A DNA stretch of 64,000 bases from Eopsaltria australis. Taxonomy: Eukaryota; Chordata; Aves; Passeriformes; Petroicidae. Under the pieces are notes generated by a model that was given only the letters and a program-made list of their open reading frames with translations, was not told the origin of the DNA and did not search any database. The translations under genes were made by a program, and so were the position numbers. Each line of letters starts with the position of its first letter. Positions within the stretch are counted from its first letter, which is position 1. The stretch covers positions 1 to 64,000 of the forward strand of contig JAVTVJ010000786.1 of assembly GCA_034509425.1 (NCBI GenBank), given 5' to 3'. Shown one piece after another: positions 42,601 to 56,343 of the stretch.

Positions 42601-45600
42601 GGGAGGGATGTAGCCGGCGTGGCGGAGAGCAGGATGGGCCGGAGGGGCCACTGTAGGGATACCCAACCCTCTCCTGGAACACCAGAGAGAGCTTGCGATT
42701 TCTGTGATTTTGATACTTTGCAATGAGTAGGTCCTTACCGGCTCTCCACGTACGTGTCACTTCTTTCTCCCTTTTTTTTTTTTTTTTGGTTTTTTTTGGT
42801 TTTTTTGTTTGTTTGTTTGTTTGTTTTTTGGTGGTTTTTTTTTTGTTGTTGTTGTTTGATGATTTTGTTTTGTTTTGTTTTTTTCCCCCCCGATTTTCAC
42901 CTGAAGTTGTCAGCAAAGTCGGTTTCATTTTCAGGTCTGGAAGCCTGCAGGAAATCTGTCCCCCGATACGTGTCTTGAAAAGATGCTCCTGTCTCTCTAG
43001 GAATCCTGTACTCAAAAAGAAATTTAGATATACTAGCACCTAACTCAGAGAATAGGGGGAAAGGCAAGCACCTGTGAACTCTGATGCTATGTAGGCTATG
43101 CCTACGAAAAACCTCCCAGGGGAATTTTTAAATGATCTGGGGCAAACACTCCAGTAACTCCTGCATACCATCAAATGAAAGATCGCTCCTAGCTCAGACT
43201 TCCAGGATGCTCGTGGGTGTGTAAGGGCTAGCACAAAAACTCTTGCAAATAGATATTACAGCCTGTGAACTGGGTAGCTAAGGAGGTCTCTGAAATAGCA
43301 TGGTTTTGTCTGGTTAAGTCAATTAGGAAGCTGTGCAACTCTCTCTCGTTCTATGTGATTTTGCAGACATACTGTCACCAAGAGCTCATTATGTTTCGGG
43401 CCTAGCAGTGGCTGCTGCGTAAACATAAGATTCTGTGAAGAAAGTGTTTACAGAGAAGGGGGAAAGAATGAGAAGGGAGACCCACACAGCTGAAATACCT
43501 GTTGTTTAGGTAGAATGGACTAGTCTTTTGCAGATATAAGTTCCATAATAAGTGCCGACTGGTCTTGTCCAAACTGTAGCATGGGCTCATGTACTTATGA
43601 ATGTACTTTACATATAGAATAGAACATAGCTAATTCAAACTTTGGAAAGTTATGCTGACTTAGGTGGTCTCCAAGTTGGCAATATTCAACTTCCGTCAAG
43701 CAGTTGTAAATTTTCCTCCTAGAATTGGGCTGCAGTAGGGGGCTTCTTAGCCTTTACTCCATCAGTAAATTGACTTTATTTCTCTAAAGACCTTTGTGTG
43801 TGAATATTCAGTTTCAAGAAGATGAGACAGAGTAGAAGTATACCTGCTAACAGGTCAATGAAGAAAAGATATGTCTTTCAGTGGGAAGGTCACTTTAAGA
43901 ATTAGCCTTACACTGCTAGAGGGGGAAGAAAAAAAAAAAGCAACATTCAGATGAATATTGGGCACAATCCCACTTTGTCTACACTGGATTTTTAGTGAGC
44001 TGTCTGAGAGCATAGTGTCTGACTTCCATGTGTTGAATAGAAACATGCAAATTACCTAGTGAAAAACCCGCTCCTACTAGGAGGATGTTTTTATAACTTA
44101 ACAGTTACACACTTGCCCTTTCAAAGAAACATAGTTGTTCTGTAGACTTGCTGAACATGAACTAGTACAAATAGGCAGCGAAAAGTGAATTGAAACAAAA
44201 TATCTTTATTCCCGGCATTATAGAAGCTTTTTTGATCTTTGTGATTGACCACTATAATCTAAATCCCTTGGGACTAGTTGGTTTTGCTGCTAAGCAAAAT
44301 AGAAGGTTTTGTAGCTGGTCTATGGATCTTGCAGACCAGGTTTGCAGAGCTTATATGCAATTATGGTACATTATTGTCTGTCGTCAACTGTTAAGGGGGG
44401 ATGGAGTTAAAAATATATTGATGATGACTGCCTCACAAACTTAGGAGTTGTGACAAACAACAACCTTTCTGAAAGGAGTTGGTATTTTAATAGTAAGCCT
44501 TTAAGTGCCCAGAACTCTCATTCTGATCTAACCTAGTTAATACTTTCTGTAATGAAAAGAAATTAAAGTTGCTAAAATAAATTTGACTCTTGAAATTCTT
44601 AGGAAGAAACTGTTTTGTTGATAGAGTGAAAAGTGAATTGGTAGAAAAGAGCATGCTTTGTAAAGTGATATAACTTTGAAAGGAGGTCTACACAAAAATA
44701 GTTAACAGTGAGCTGAAGAACTTCTAGAAGTTACTTGTTTTCTTTTGTCAGTCCCACTCTGGCAGTTTAAAACAACATGAAAGAATGCAAAGCTTGTATA
44801 ATATAGCCTCAAAAAATACTGTATGACTAAACAATCTGTCTTGAGCTATATTTAAGATACAGCTGGAGCAGGAGATTATAGTACCTTTTTTTGCTCAAAG
44901 AGTAAAAATTGTTCCTGCAGGTTTTAAATTGCTTTTTGTATTACTAGTTACTTCCCATTTAAATCTTGCATTCTTGTGACAGAGCTGCAATAATGGGTTG
45001 CAGAACAACTCATCTGCAAAATCCTGAGCTAGCAAAACTTAAAACTGTTGTCTAAGATATAATTCAATGTTTACTTTCATTGGCAAATGAAATGCAAGTT
45101 TTACACTGCTTTAGCTTCAGGGTTTAGAGCTGAACCTAGAGAAACTGTACAAAACCCTGCTAACTTTAGGCCAAAAGCAAGCCCATGGAGTCCAAACACT
45201 TTTTGCATAATAGCATATTAGTGGCCAAAGTAAGGCTGTGTAGACTTTTTAGATTGTCTCTACATTTGGCATGACTTATTTAACCTGTGGGCAAAATTGA
45301 ACTGGTGTTCTCTTGCAACAGTCTGGATTTTGTGGGTCATTTTACTGCGTTTTGCCATGTGTCAAGTTACCAATAGCAAATACAGCTATGCAAGTAATCT
45401 GCTTCATTGAGTCACGTAGGAAGGCCCTATACACAGAATCAAAGGGCACATCTTAGAGGTCTCCACAGCATGATTACCTAACAGTACTAGATTTCTAATG
45501 AGTCTGTCTCAGAATAAAGTAGTGGATCATGCTAATTTAACCAAGTTCATTTCTTGCAGACCAGTCTTTTGTGACTCTAGCCACAAATGATTCCTATGTG

Positions 45601-48600
45601 AAAGGAGCACTGGTACTTGGTTCATCCTTGCAACAGTACAGAACAACAAGAAAGCTGACTGCACTCATAACTCCTCAGGTGTCAGATCTTATGAGGTAAG
45701 GTCACTTACATACTTCAGACTGCAACAGTTCCTGCTGATGTTCAGGTTGAAAAATGGAAGTTAAATTCCTTAACGATAACTTTTCAAAACTCTGAAAGCA
45801 AAACAGCTAATTTGAGCAGAACTCAACTTATCTATACAATCTGGAGTTCTGTAAGTCTTCAAACATGAAAATGTTTATATTTTGGTGTGAGGTTTTTTTT
45901 TTCTTCCCTACAATGAGTTAAACAAATAGTCTGTAGTTAGACTCGATACTGATATTTCAGCTGGATCTTTGCTACTTTGTAGTCCTACTTAGAATTGTCC
46001 AACAGTGTGATATTGCCTGTGCATTTGTTAGTGCTGTGTATATGTGTGTGGAGGTGGGAGCAGGGGATTGGTATTAATTTGTTTGCAGAAGTATTCCTGA
46101 TTGAGATAATATAACAAGCTCTCTTGAAATCTAGCAGACACTTCAAATTTTATCATGGGAGAAGAAAGCAAGCAGAACTAAAGTAGCACCAAGTATGTAA
46201 AATCAGCAGCTCAACAGAGGCATCTAACAAGGTCACCAAGTACAATAAATGAAATTGACAGGCAACTGCATCCTACAGCCTCCTTAGAATAGTGTCACTA
46301 TGGAGTGGACTGGATTCTCTTTCCACATGTAAAAGGGCAAAAAAAAGACCAACAACAAAAGAGTTAATAACTATGGGAACTAGAGATGTTAGGTCAAGAT
46401 TCTCTACATGGGGAAGTAATTGTGAAAAGGTGTTATCAATATATAGAGGTAATGGAGAGGTGACTCAATAAAAAAAAATGGAGTGACACTCCCTGGAGTC
46501 TCCTGGCAGCTAAATGGTCTTATCCATATTAAGATGTTGCATATAGGAACATTCATTCCAGCCTACTAAGTGAGTGTGCTCTTCTAAGATGAATCCTAAA
46601 TGTACTTATGTGCTAGTGCAAGCCAGCTAGTACTATGCCCTTAGACCGGTCATACCTACGTACCTAGTGGAGTAATTGGAACTTGCATTTCTCGCCCTGT
46701 CTCCACTAAGTATGCCTTAAGTTCAGAAGCACTGTCCACACCAAACTGTCAGTATAAAGACGGTCTTGCAAGGCAGAATTCCAAAACTCATTTACAAGCT
46801 CTGTGGCTCAAATTGTACTGGTAATTGCTGAGCATTCAAGATACACTGTAGAACAGTAAGACTTTACAGGTGTTTCCTGTTTTAAGCAGCAGGAACACCT
46901 TAATCTTTTGAACTAATGGTAATGCTCTATTGATGGTAAAGCAAAGGTTGTTTATCTGCCACAAAATTTCACTACACTGCCTGAAAGTTTGTCACTTCAG
47001 AGAATATAATATTGGCTCAAAATATTTCTGTACCCACAGCCATGACTAAGTCAGTCTTTAAAAGACTTTATGGGATAAAGAAAGTTTTAGCAACTGGATC
47101 TAGTCAGATGTCTCAAATGTCCCAGATGTCACAAATCCAGAACAGAGTAAGTATTGCATAAAATTTCAGCTATTTGGGATTTAGCTACTGGCCTGCTCAA
47201 GTTAGTCTAACTAACTTAAATGCCTGCTCAGAGTAGGCTGTTATGTTGCCAGAAGTAAGAGTCCGGATGAAAATAAAGCTTTGTGTAAAGTTTGTACTAC
47301 ATAGCCATGACTTGATAGCAATTCCAACTAAAACTCTGTTTGTGGAAGAAAAAAAACCCCGAGAAACTTCTCTTCCCCAAAATGCACACATTACAAGCTA
47401 GAAACTTTGAGGCAGAGAGATGTGCTTGTGCATTCCAACGTATGTGGTCAACTCTTACTTCTTTTCGACAAGAAATATTGCCAGGTTCCCTGTTATTCCA
47501 CTTCTCTTTACGGAATCTGTCATGTGATGTGTTGTTGGAGTAACTCTAGAACTAAATCTTGCCAATTGACTCTTCCCCAGGAGAGTGCTGGAAAAAGTCT
47601 TTGATGAAGTCATATTGGTAAATGTCTTGGATAGTGGGGATTCAGCACACTTGGCATTGATGAAAAGACCTGAGCTGGGCATCACACTAACAAAGCTTCA
47701 CTGCTGGGAACTGACACAGTTTTCAAAATGTGTTTTCATGGATGCAGATACAATGGTAAGTGGCTGTGTCTCATTATACCTCTTAAAGAACCTGGTATCA
47801 GGGTTGTTGGATTTTTTTTCTGTGGGTTGTTTTTTTTTTTAAGAGTAGGGGTAATAGAAGCCTTTTACTATATGGATTAGTAACAGTAAGAATGTGTGTG
47901 CCTTCTAAACTGAATAAACTATAATGAAGTCTGTGGGGACTAATTCTGTAAAGTATCATCTTGCATAAGATCAAGACTGAAACAAGAACTTCCTTTCATG
48001 TCTTAAGGTTGATGCCAAAATCCATTAAAACGTGATACCACAATTCCTAACCTAAAAACATTTTCTTAACCCCTTTACAATTAGGTTTTGTCAAATATAG
48101 ATGAGCTTTTTGAGAGAGAAGAGCTGTCTGCAGCACCAGATCCAGGCTGGCCCGACTGTTTTAATTCAGGAGTTTTTGTTTACCGACCTTCCATTGAAAC
48201 GTACAATCAGCTGTTACAGTTTGCCACAGAGAAAGGCAGCTTTGATGGTATGTATTAATTTTTATATCAATGTAAGTTAGACCAAAATGCTGACAGTAGT
48301 TGGGATGGCTCAGTAACTACATACATCTCATGGAGACACTGTATAATAAAATTCTCAATGTAACTGTGCAAGAATTGTATCCTTCTGAGAAATGGATGCT
48401 ATCGTTACCATACATAGTAAAAGTACTTTTTTCAGATTTCATTAAATAAAACCTGAGTTTGGCCTCCAGACTAACAGCTGTAAGCATTAAAAGTGTAGAA
48501 TCATATAACAAGAAATGAAACTCTGGTACTATGCTTCAGACATTCCTAATACTCAAGGCTTGGATGTTCTATACTACCTCAAGCTACTATTAAAAAAATA

Positions 48601-51600
48601 GTACTGGTCAACTTGAGCACAGCTTCAGAGAATCAAACATATGAAGATACACCTATCTCTTCATATGCTATGTGGTGGCTTCCACCACCATGAAAAGATA
48701 GTGTCTGTCTTCCAGTATCAAATGCATGTAGCCTTGGCTGCTTCCCACTATACATTATGTGGGATCAGCTGCTGTACCAGGTTTTAGCTCGAGAAGCCAA
48801 GTTCTGCCGTCCCGTAAGTCTACTAAATCTGTTACTGTTGCAGTAAAAGCATGTCGCTTGGAGACCGCTATAGTTAAAGGCTTCTGAGTAACACTGTCTC
48901 CTGTCACTTAATTTTGTTGTGTAACTACTGTGGTACAAAACAAAGTCTAACTTAAAAAACTACAGAAAACTATGGAAGTGAGACGATAAAATGATAAAAT
49001 GGAACTCTCAGATAGAAGGTAATGAGCTAGCCTGTTGACTTACCTCTCAGTACTTTGTAAAAAGTAAAATTTCCAGATGTCACTCCTAGCCTGCAGAATA
49101 ATCCTTGTTACTGTAGGGACTCTTGTGTGTGGCTTTCTAAAGACCATTATTCACAATTGCATTCTCAATGCTACCCACTGAAAATGAGTACTGCCATGTA
49201 ATGAAGGTCTGCACCTTGCTCCTGACAAGGTAGCCATTGGTAACTTTGTGAGTGCTCTCAGATATTGGGTAAAAACTGATCACCAGCTATGGCAAAATCT
49301 ATAGCATAATTCTGAATTGTTGCATTAAAACAAACAAAACCCCCAAAACCCCCCACAAAAACCAAAAACAAATAAACACCACCCTCCTTACCGCCCCCCC
49401 AAAAAAACAAGCCCCCCAAAAAACAAGCGACCAAAAAAACCCCAAATGAATAGAACTGCTTCTACAATATGCTTTCTGACTTGAAATCTAGAGCTGTGCA
49501 ATGGTGAAACTTCCTCTGTCCTAAATGCAAAGCAATTGTTCCAGCACTTAACAGCAAAAACACTGTGTTAATTGTTTAGGTATCAAACTTCTAAAACTGT
49601 AATTTGTACTTCAGCTTCAAAATTTACTCAGTTTTTATTAAACGATAGCACTGGTCTGAGTAATGAGACCATGGAGACCTAGACCATCTGTGTTAGTCAC
49701 CGCTGAGCTCAGGAACTTGGTAGGGAGAAAGAGAATTGAAAATTAAATTGACCTAGAGAATAATAAAAGATTCTAGGAAATTTAGTAAGAGCAACCTGTG
49801 AAGGGTCATTGCTTTTAATGGGACATAGGGATGCAAACTTAACGAGCTGCTGAACTATATGTAGTTGAAGTCAAGCTGCGAGTACCTTGTTCGCAGGAGG
49901 AGTAACTAGGGAATGGGAGACCTTCCAGAATATTTCTTGCATGTAACAGCAGACAGGTGCCTCCTATGTAATGCTGTTGTCCAGAAATAGCAGAATGATG
50001 GCTACTTAGGTAGATGTCTACACTGTCTGTCTAAACTTCACCTTTCTAGATAATAAAGAACACATCATGCAACTGTTCTAGATACCATCTAAAAATAGTG
50101 TGTGGGAAAGAAAAGTTCGGTTTTAGAAGAAATCTGGTAGTATTGCTACCTTAGGAATGTTGCTATTGCTTAGACAATCCTCTGGTTATTTAGCCTGGGA
50201 TCCAATATAGTTGCTTTTACAGTCTTGCTGTATTGTACCTTCATATGTATCTGTAAATATGTAGTTAATATAAGTACTGCCTGATTTTTCACCTTATGTG
50301 TGAGATCCTGTTTATATTAAAACACTACTGTTGAAGTCTGAATTAGGACAGCTAGATGCTGCTTTCATTATCTGCTTTGGCACAAATGCAATGAATGTGA
50401 AAAAAAAGCCGAGTACGTAAAACAATCTGAGCGAGAGAAAGTCCTGTAGAGTAAGTTAAATACACTGTTGCTGCCCCTTTGTTTCTCTTATGACTTCTTT
50501 AAAAGTGCTTTTCTTCCTTTGTGTGTTGAGAGGCAAGTCAGAGGTTTGAAATTACTGGACTGAGTCTCCAAGCTGTTTCTCACTCTGCAATGTGCATGTA
50601 TGCTGACAGCTGTAACAGGATACCTAGAATTTATATTTGTCAGTGCATCTAAGTTTATTCCCAGCGTCCAGATACTTCAACTGCAAAAAGCAAATTCTGC
50701 TCGAACAGTGCTCATGATATAAACCTGAATTCTGCCCTAAATCAAATCATAGGCCAATAAAAACCTTTTCCTGAGTCAGCAGAGACTGAGTGCTTGAGAA
50801 AATGAAAGATTAAAATGAAACCTTGTCTACTAAAGAAGATATCAATTTACCTCCTCTTTAGTAATGCTACTTGTGAATGCAGTGATAGGTGAAATACAGC
50901 AAGTGAAAGTTGGAGGACTCCAATCTCCTTGATAAGAGGAATTATTACCATTTAAAGACTAATTGTATTCATTGCGATAAAGAATGAATGGATATAGATA
51001 AATAGGTTTTTACTTCTCAATCGCTGCTTGTAAACTAGTCTGCTCTGGCCTGGAGGCTACATTTATTTTTTTTTTTTAGCTAATGTACTATTGAGATACC
51101 AAACTTCAGACTCACTTGCAAACCTCTACTTGCAAACTAAGAGGTGATTCCCTGAACACAGATTGTTAGTGGTTAGTCAGGAGCTTTTTAGTACAGAACT
51201 AGGAACACCTATTGTCTGTTAAGGGATTTGAAGGAGTTTTACTAGAGTTATCACCCAGATTAAATGTACTTTTCTTATCGTATCAGTGTGGAGGTAGATG
51301 CATCTGGGCCTGCAGATCTAACAGGCCACTGATACCCTAACTCTGTCAGTGAGATGATGTTGGTCATGCATCTGTAAGCATAAGTAATAAAACTAACTGT
51401 TGCCACTTGATCTTCTGAGCTACAGTTTTTCTGGATCTGAACAGTGCTCAGTTGTACTGTTTTATTGTGGCGGTTTTTTGCTGCCTATAAAAATCGAACT
51501 TTAAGCTGTAAAAGAAACAGAATGGCAGAGTTTGTGATCAGGTTCCTATCTTTTAACAAAAGTAGTTCCATACATACTATTTCATTCTCTGCATTTTTGG

Positions 51601-54600
51601 AATATTCAAAGGCTGCAAGGTTTACAGGGTTGTTCACAAATAGAATTTAAGTGCTCTGTGCCAGATTTCTACAGGACATGATAACTGCATTATCAACTCT
51701 TACTTAGTGAAGTGACTGAAAAAGATCCTCGAACAGCTGTCTGATGCTTGTAGCCTATTAATGCTTTCTCTTTTAGGTGCAGATCAGGGGTTATTAAACA
51801 CCTTCTTCAGCAGCTGGGCAACAACAGACATGAGCAAACATCTACCGTTTATTTATAATTTGAGCAGCACTTCTGTATATTCCTACCTTCCAGCATTTAA
51901 AGCGTAAGTTGAAAACTTCAAGTAGAGTTTCAGAGCTTACATAAACTAATTTCTTGTAACAGAATGAACAAGAATGATGTGAGCTTACACAGGTTTTCTA
52001 GAAGGAGACTGTTCCTGTCACTCAATATATCATAACTTCTCTTAAAAAAAAAAAAAAGTTGAATTGATGTAACTCAAATGAATCATCTCAAGATGAATGC
52101 AGAGAGATAGCTGTACCTGTAGTTTAAATCATTGTTGTTATCATCCCTGGTGATAACACGGAAGTTGATTTAGAGTAAGCACATTTGACAAATCACTTGC
52201 AAAAGGAAGAACCACTCCTCCAGTATGGGATACAGTCTAGTACAATTCTACCAATGGCAGTAGGCTCTTTAATCAACTTTAGCTGAACTTTGGCATGTCA
52301 CTGGTGTTAGCCTTCCCACTTAAGTAACTTGCCCTTTCTTCACTCCAATTACTTAGGGTATTTAACAACCAGTAGGGTATTTAAAAACCAGAGTTACCAG
52401 TTCATCTAATCAACCTATACTGTTGAAGTAAGTGTGGTGAACTAAGATTTGTATCAAACTAGAATTCTCTCCTAACAGTCTTTCTAGATCTCTGTGAGTT
52501 CCTTAAATAACATCAAGATGGAACAAAGACTGCAGCCAATCACATATCACTGCATGTTTCCTCTGTGAGGAAAACTGTATCCTCCCTAGCTAGCGGCTGT
52601 TGTTTGGTATGTGAGTAATCTATGTGTCAGAGGCAGGATTGCTCAAAGTGTTATAATAACCCAGAAGAAAGGGGGCAGGGAAGGGGGGGGGGGGAAAGGG
52701 AAACTGAAGTGTTACACAGAAACTCTTTATCTATTATGAGCTGCACAATTTGGAGGCAAGGGAAAGTGCCAAGTGCATAAAAACAATCTGATCTCTGAAT
52801 GACATCACATTACTAGTGTCTAAAGCAGCAGCTAGCATAAGCAGGGCTTGCTGGCTCAAGATCAAACTATGTCTTGTGATCAGAATACTATTTGGAATCT
52901 TGTCATGCTAAAAGTGGAACACTTATTTAAAGAAATATATGCAAGCCTCAGAATGACTAAGTAGCTGGATAGCATTTGATAAACTAACATCTATTGTAAA
53001 GTATGCCCTCTTTCCATGGCTGGCTGTTAGTCACATGACCTTAATTTTACAAATTACTTTGTTGACACAAAAGACTAATTGGATCAGGGAGCTCCTGACA
53101 AAAATTCCCTTTTAACTGGTTGAACCAGTTGCTTAACTGAATTCATCAGACCTTCAAAAATAGAATGCTGGAAGTGCAACCCTTGTAAGTAAAATTCCCT
53201 GCTCAATAGGTGGAACAAGTTCCCTTGGCTAGATCAGCAGCTATACTCCTGATAATCAGCAGTTGAAATATAGTGAAATTTAAACCTACCGACAGCAATA
53301 GCTAAGTTTTTTGCAGCTTTGTACAGCGAGACTAGATTTCACAGCAGTCTCAGTAATCCTTTTTCCAAAGGAAAATGCCAGTTCATGACAAATGCTCTCT
53401 AACTTCAAAACATTGATGAAGGACTTTTCTGGGAGATGGGGAAAGACAGATTAGTTACTGAGGCCAGTGGGGACATAAAGCTTCCTAACAGTTGAGCTTA
53501 AATGTCAAAATAAAGTATTGCAGATCTAGAAAGCAGATACTGAAAACATCGTAGAAACTTGGCATCTGTTGTTCGGACTGCAAGTGGACAGGATACCAAG
53601 AGTACGCTTCTCCATTTGCAACAAATGTCACATGATACTTCTTATGCATTCTATTCTCTAGCTTAAATACCCTTGATTTTTGAACAATAAGTTTCTTCAG
53701 AACAGCAGCAGCCTAAGATGAAGAAAACTCAGGTTGTTTAGTACTGTGACAGCAAATAAAACTAAGGTACTCCCCTTAAGCTAAATTTTGACTTTTGTTG
53801 TTTGAAGTTAAAGCCCAGTAACTGACCTCTTGAAGTTAATGCAAATACTTGGCCTTTCACACACATGTAAGTCTTCATTCTGCAATAAGATCAATTGTAT
53901 TCAAAACATTGAACATGAACATTGAGATATAGTAAAGGACCTTAAAATAATATGAAACCCAAAACCCCACCCAAATGCATATTGGTTTGAATATTCTAAG
54001 GCTTTTGAAGCACACTTGTATTGTCTCCAGACATAAAACTCTTTAACACCTGACTCCTGGTCAAAATGACCAGCATCTGCTTAATAAAATGTTGGATGAG
54101 CTGCTTTGACATTACTCCCTATTTCAGTCATATCACGTTGAGAAGAAAGCTTAACGAGATACAAACTGAGCTAGGTGAGATAGTCACTGTTAGCAGAGAG
54201 GCTAGTATTGCTTGTTCACAAAACTGATTCAAGATGAAACCTAGTTCTGGAACTGAAGGAGAATGAAATGAATGTTTTCTCTTTCAGTGTTAAGTTCTTT
54301 ACTTGAGAAGAGGTGCATGTCGTCTATACTTTTAATACAGAAGAACATACTGATAATGGTTGGCACAAAGCTAGAGGTCCATATTGAAAATGGAGTTTAA
54401 ATGGTTTCAAAAAGAAACTAAAACAACCTACCACCAAACCCATGCATGGCTGCCCTGAGGTTATTTAGGAAGTAAGGGTTGTCTAGCACGACCCTGCTGC
54501 ACTGAGATCAGGAGTCTTCTGAAATGCCTTGGTTATACAAAGTTATTTTGCAGGGACATGGTCTTCTTGCAGCAGAGCCATCCAGTGTTCCATTTCTGCA

Positions 54601-56343
54601 GGGCTATAAACTGAAAGGGTGACTCTTAACAGTAACCCTTCTCCACATAATACTTGTAATGCTTAACTCTGGCTTGCTGACTTTGGAGTAGAATCTTTTT
54701 CACTTTTAAAACCAGTTCCGATTGCAACGGCTGCTTGAGACTGCTCTCTCCTGAGCTATGGACATCACCCTAAAGACTTGAGTTGTCTGTAAGTATTTAA
54801 ATAGCCCAGACCACTAGGTTTTGGCTGTATTCTGACTAGTGTAATGTAGAATTCAGTTTGCATTTTTTCTGTCGTATTGTAATGCTTTCAGTCCCAATAG
54901 GCATTGGCAGTTTGGTCATTTAGCATTTAGCCTCCTAAATGTACTCATATTTCTGTTTTCTGGACAAATACAGAAATAGCAGGTTAAAAAAAGTTCTGTC
55001 TGCCAGTCAAAACTCATTTTCTAGACACATGTACAAACTGACTTCTAAAATTTTTTCACCCAACAGGTTTGGTGCAAATACTAAGGTGGTGCATTTCCTG
55101 GGAAGCACAAAGCCGTGGAACTATACGTATGACTCCAGAACAAAAAGCATAAAGGGCAACATGGATGACTCTAAAATAGTTCACCCAGAATTCCTCAACA
55201 TGTGGTGGGATACCTACATAACTGATGTTTTACCATTACTAGAGCAGCATGGAATTGTTAAAGAAATTACTACAGGGGTAAACATGGTACGTGCTCTAAT
55301 AATCTTGTACATCCATACCTAAGTATGGATGACAGGTTATTTACCATTGCATCAATTTCCCTTCCCTCTGTGCCTCTCAAAGCATGGGTGTGGTTTAGTT
55401 TGTGGGATGCAGGGTATTTTAGTTTTGTCCTTTTAAGCTTAATGCTACAAAAGAAAGCATGCTAGACAGGTCTTAGACACAGCTGTATGCTTGCCTAAAA
55501 CAAACTATGTAGATAGCTAATGTTGCACCAGGTCTTATACTGTGGTAACTTCTTTAGTGTATACAGAGAAGGGCCTAACTCTTAATGTGTTGTAGCTAAT
55601 AAGGTTCTCAAGCAGAACCCAATTCAGTATGCAAATATGTACATACAGGTCTTGCGTGGTGAATCACATTTAGGTAAGCCTAAGATAACTAGAGAATTAA
55701 CAGGCAGTGATGAATGCCAATACTTATTAAAACCAAAGCAATGCTTCTAACTCTAGTTCTCATTCACAAAGTTTAGTAGACTGCAGACTTCTTAGTCTTA
55801 GCTTAGTACATGGACCAGTTTAAGTTCTCAGCCTTTCTAAGACCAAAGTTACTGATCTCTTAACATGTGCTTCTCTTGGTAATCTTGCATCTTTCTAACA
55901 AACTATTTGCAGCTATCGGGCTTGGTCTATACTCTGGCTTTCTCTTGTGGCTTCTGTAGAGAGGTATGAAGAACTTAAACTTTACTTTTTTATTTTATTT
56001 CCCTTGCCAACTTCTGTAACTCTGCTTTGTTATTTTGCTAGGAGAGCTGCACAATTCCTACCTGTTGGCAATGCTTGCTACTGTGCATGATAACATCTAC
56101 TTTGTTGTCCCATTCTGTGGCCTATTGCTCGCTTTAACTGTATAAAGTATTTCTATATTTTTACTCTCCCTTTCCTTTTAGGCAGAAGTTACAGAGGCAG
56201 TGTCCCACGTATCAGTATCACCACTATTACCAACTGAATCTTCAGAAGAACGCAAGGAACGGTGGGAACAGGGCCAAGCTGATTATATGGGAGTGGATTC
56301 CTTTGACAACATCAAGAAGAAACTTGATACCTACCTTCAGTAG
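42316..56343 (+). CDS. GYG1: Glycogenin-1, complete gene with eight coding exons
   Basis: Glycogenin transfers glucose from UDP-glucose to its own tyrosine and extends a short chain that glycogen synthase then elongates; it acts in the cytosol at the core of the glycogen granule. Coding exons: 42316-42322, 45560-45695, 47581-47755, 48085-48247, 51777-51903, 55067-55286, 55913-55963, 56182-56343. All introns are GT-AG and phases agree, giving 346 aa (human 350 from memory). The GT8 fold covers about residues 5-225. The metal-binding DxD is D102-A-D104 and the acceptor tyrosine is Y195 ([10 protein letters not shown]). K86 and D163-Q164 are conserved. The C-terminal synthase-binding tail [20 protein letters not shown] is intact. 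No disabling change seen, so a working gene is expected. The HLTF relic lies convergent downstream. Confidence 0.97.
42768..42890. repeat. T/TG-rich low-complexity tract in GYG1 intron 1
   Basis: Long T runs with GTTTG repeats. Same composition, opposite strand, as A/C tracts elsewhere in the window. Confidence 0.85.
45560..45695 (+). CDS. GYG1: GYG1 exon 2
   Basis: Acceptor TTCTTGCAG, donor GTAAGG. Encodes the start of the GT8 fold ([20 protein letters not shown]). 136 bp, phase 1 in, phase 2 out. Confidence 0.95.
47040..47146 (+). other. Exon-like segment in GYG1 intron 2, frame-breaking
   Basis: Acceptor TTTCTGTACCCACAG and donor AGA|GTAAGT enclose 107 bp. Joined after GYG1 exon 2, the frame stops after three codons (S-H-D-stop). 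Its own ATG at 47042 opens 35 codons ([20 protein letters not shown], then repeated MSQ). This does not connect in frame to exon 3. It fits a poison exon, or chance. Confidence 0.35.
47581..47755 (+). CDS. GYG1: GYG1 exon 3
   Basis: Acceptor CTTCCCCAG, donor GTAAGT. Encodes [19 protein letters not shown] and the nucleotide/metal-binding FMDADT. 175 bp, ends in phase 0. Confidence 0.96.
48085..48247 (+). CDS. GYG1: GYG1 exon 4
   Basis: Acceptor TTTACAATTAG, donor GTATGT. Encodes [19 protein letters not shown] and FNSGVFVY. 163 bp, ends in phase 1. Confidence 0.96.
48716..48813 (+). other. Exon-like segment in GYG1 intron 4, frame-shifting
   Basis: Acceptor TGTCTGTCTTCCAG and donor CCC|GTAAGT enclose 98 bp that are open in the frame set by exon 4 ([20 protein letters not shown], then [13 protein letters not shown]). 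Its 98-bp length shifts the frame of exon 5, which would then stop within about seven codons. Confidence 0.35.
48814..51776. other. GYG1 intron 4, remainder
   Basis: Contains an A/C-rich low-complexity tract at about 49325-49445. No other element recognised. Confidence 0.6.
51777..51903 (+). CDS. GYG1: GYG1 exon 5
   Basis: Acceptor CTCTTTTAG, donor GTAAGT. Encodes [16 protein letters not shown] and the self-glucosylated tyrosine Y195. 127 bp, ends in phase 2. Confidence 0.96.
51904..55066. other. GYG1 intron 5
   Basis: Contains an A run near 52043 and a G run near 52686-52695. No transposon recognised. Confidence 0.6.
55067..55286 (+). CDS. GYG1: GYG1 exon 6
   Basis: Acceptor TTCACCCAACAG, donor GTACGT. 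Encodes [17 protein letters not shown], the end of the catalytic fold, and [10 protein letters not shown]. 220 bp, ends in phase 0. Confidence 0.95.
55913..55963 (+). CDS. GYG1: GYG1 exon 7 (51-bp microexon)
   Basis: Acceptor ACTATTTGCAG, donor GTATGA. Encodes [17 protein letters not shown] in phase 0 on both sides, so it can be skipped without a frame change. The matching human segment reads [15 protein letters not shown] from memory. Confidence 0.92.
56182..56343 (+). CDS. GYG1: GYG1 exon 8 coding part
   Basis: Acceptor CCTTTTAG; ends at TAG 56341-56343. Encodes a variable linker and the conserved C-terminal glycogen-synthase-binding tail ending KLDTYLQ. Confidence 0.96.
   Translation, partial: AEVTEAVSHVSVSPLLPTESSEERKERWEQGQADYMGVDSFDNIKKKLDTYLQ

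Noticed and set aside
42292..42723. 143-codon minus-strand frame in the GYG1 island as an antisense gene
   Set aside because: GC-rich shadow of the promoter and first intron without splice sites or homology recognised.
42596..43039. 147-codon minus-strand frame with a poly-lysine-like stretch
   Set aside because: The lysine/asparagine run is the T-rich low-complexity tract of intron 1 read in antisense.
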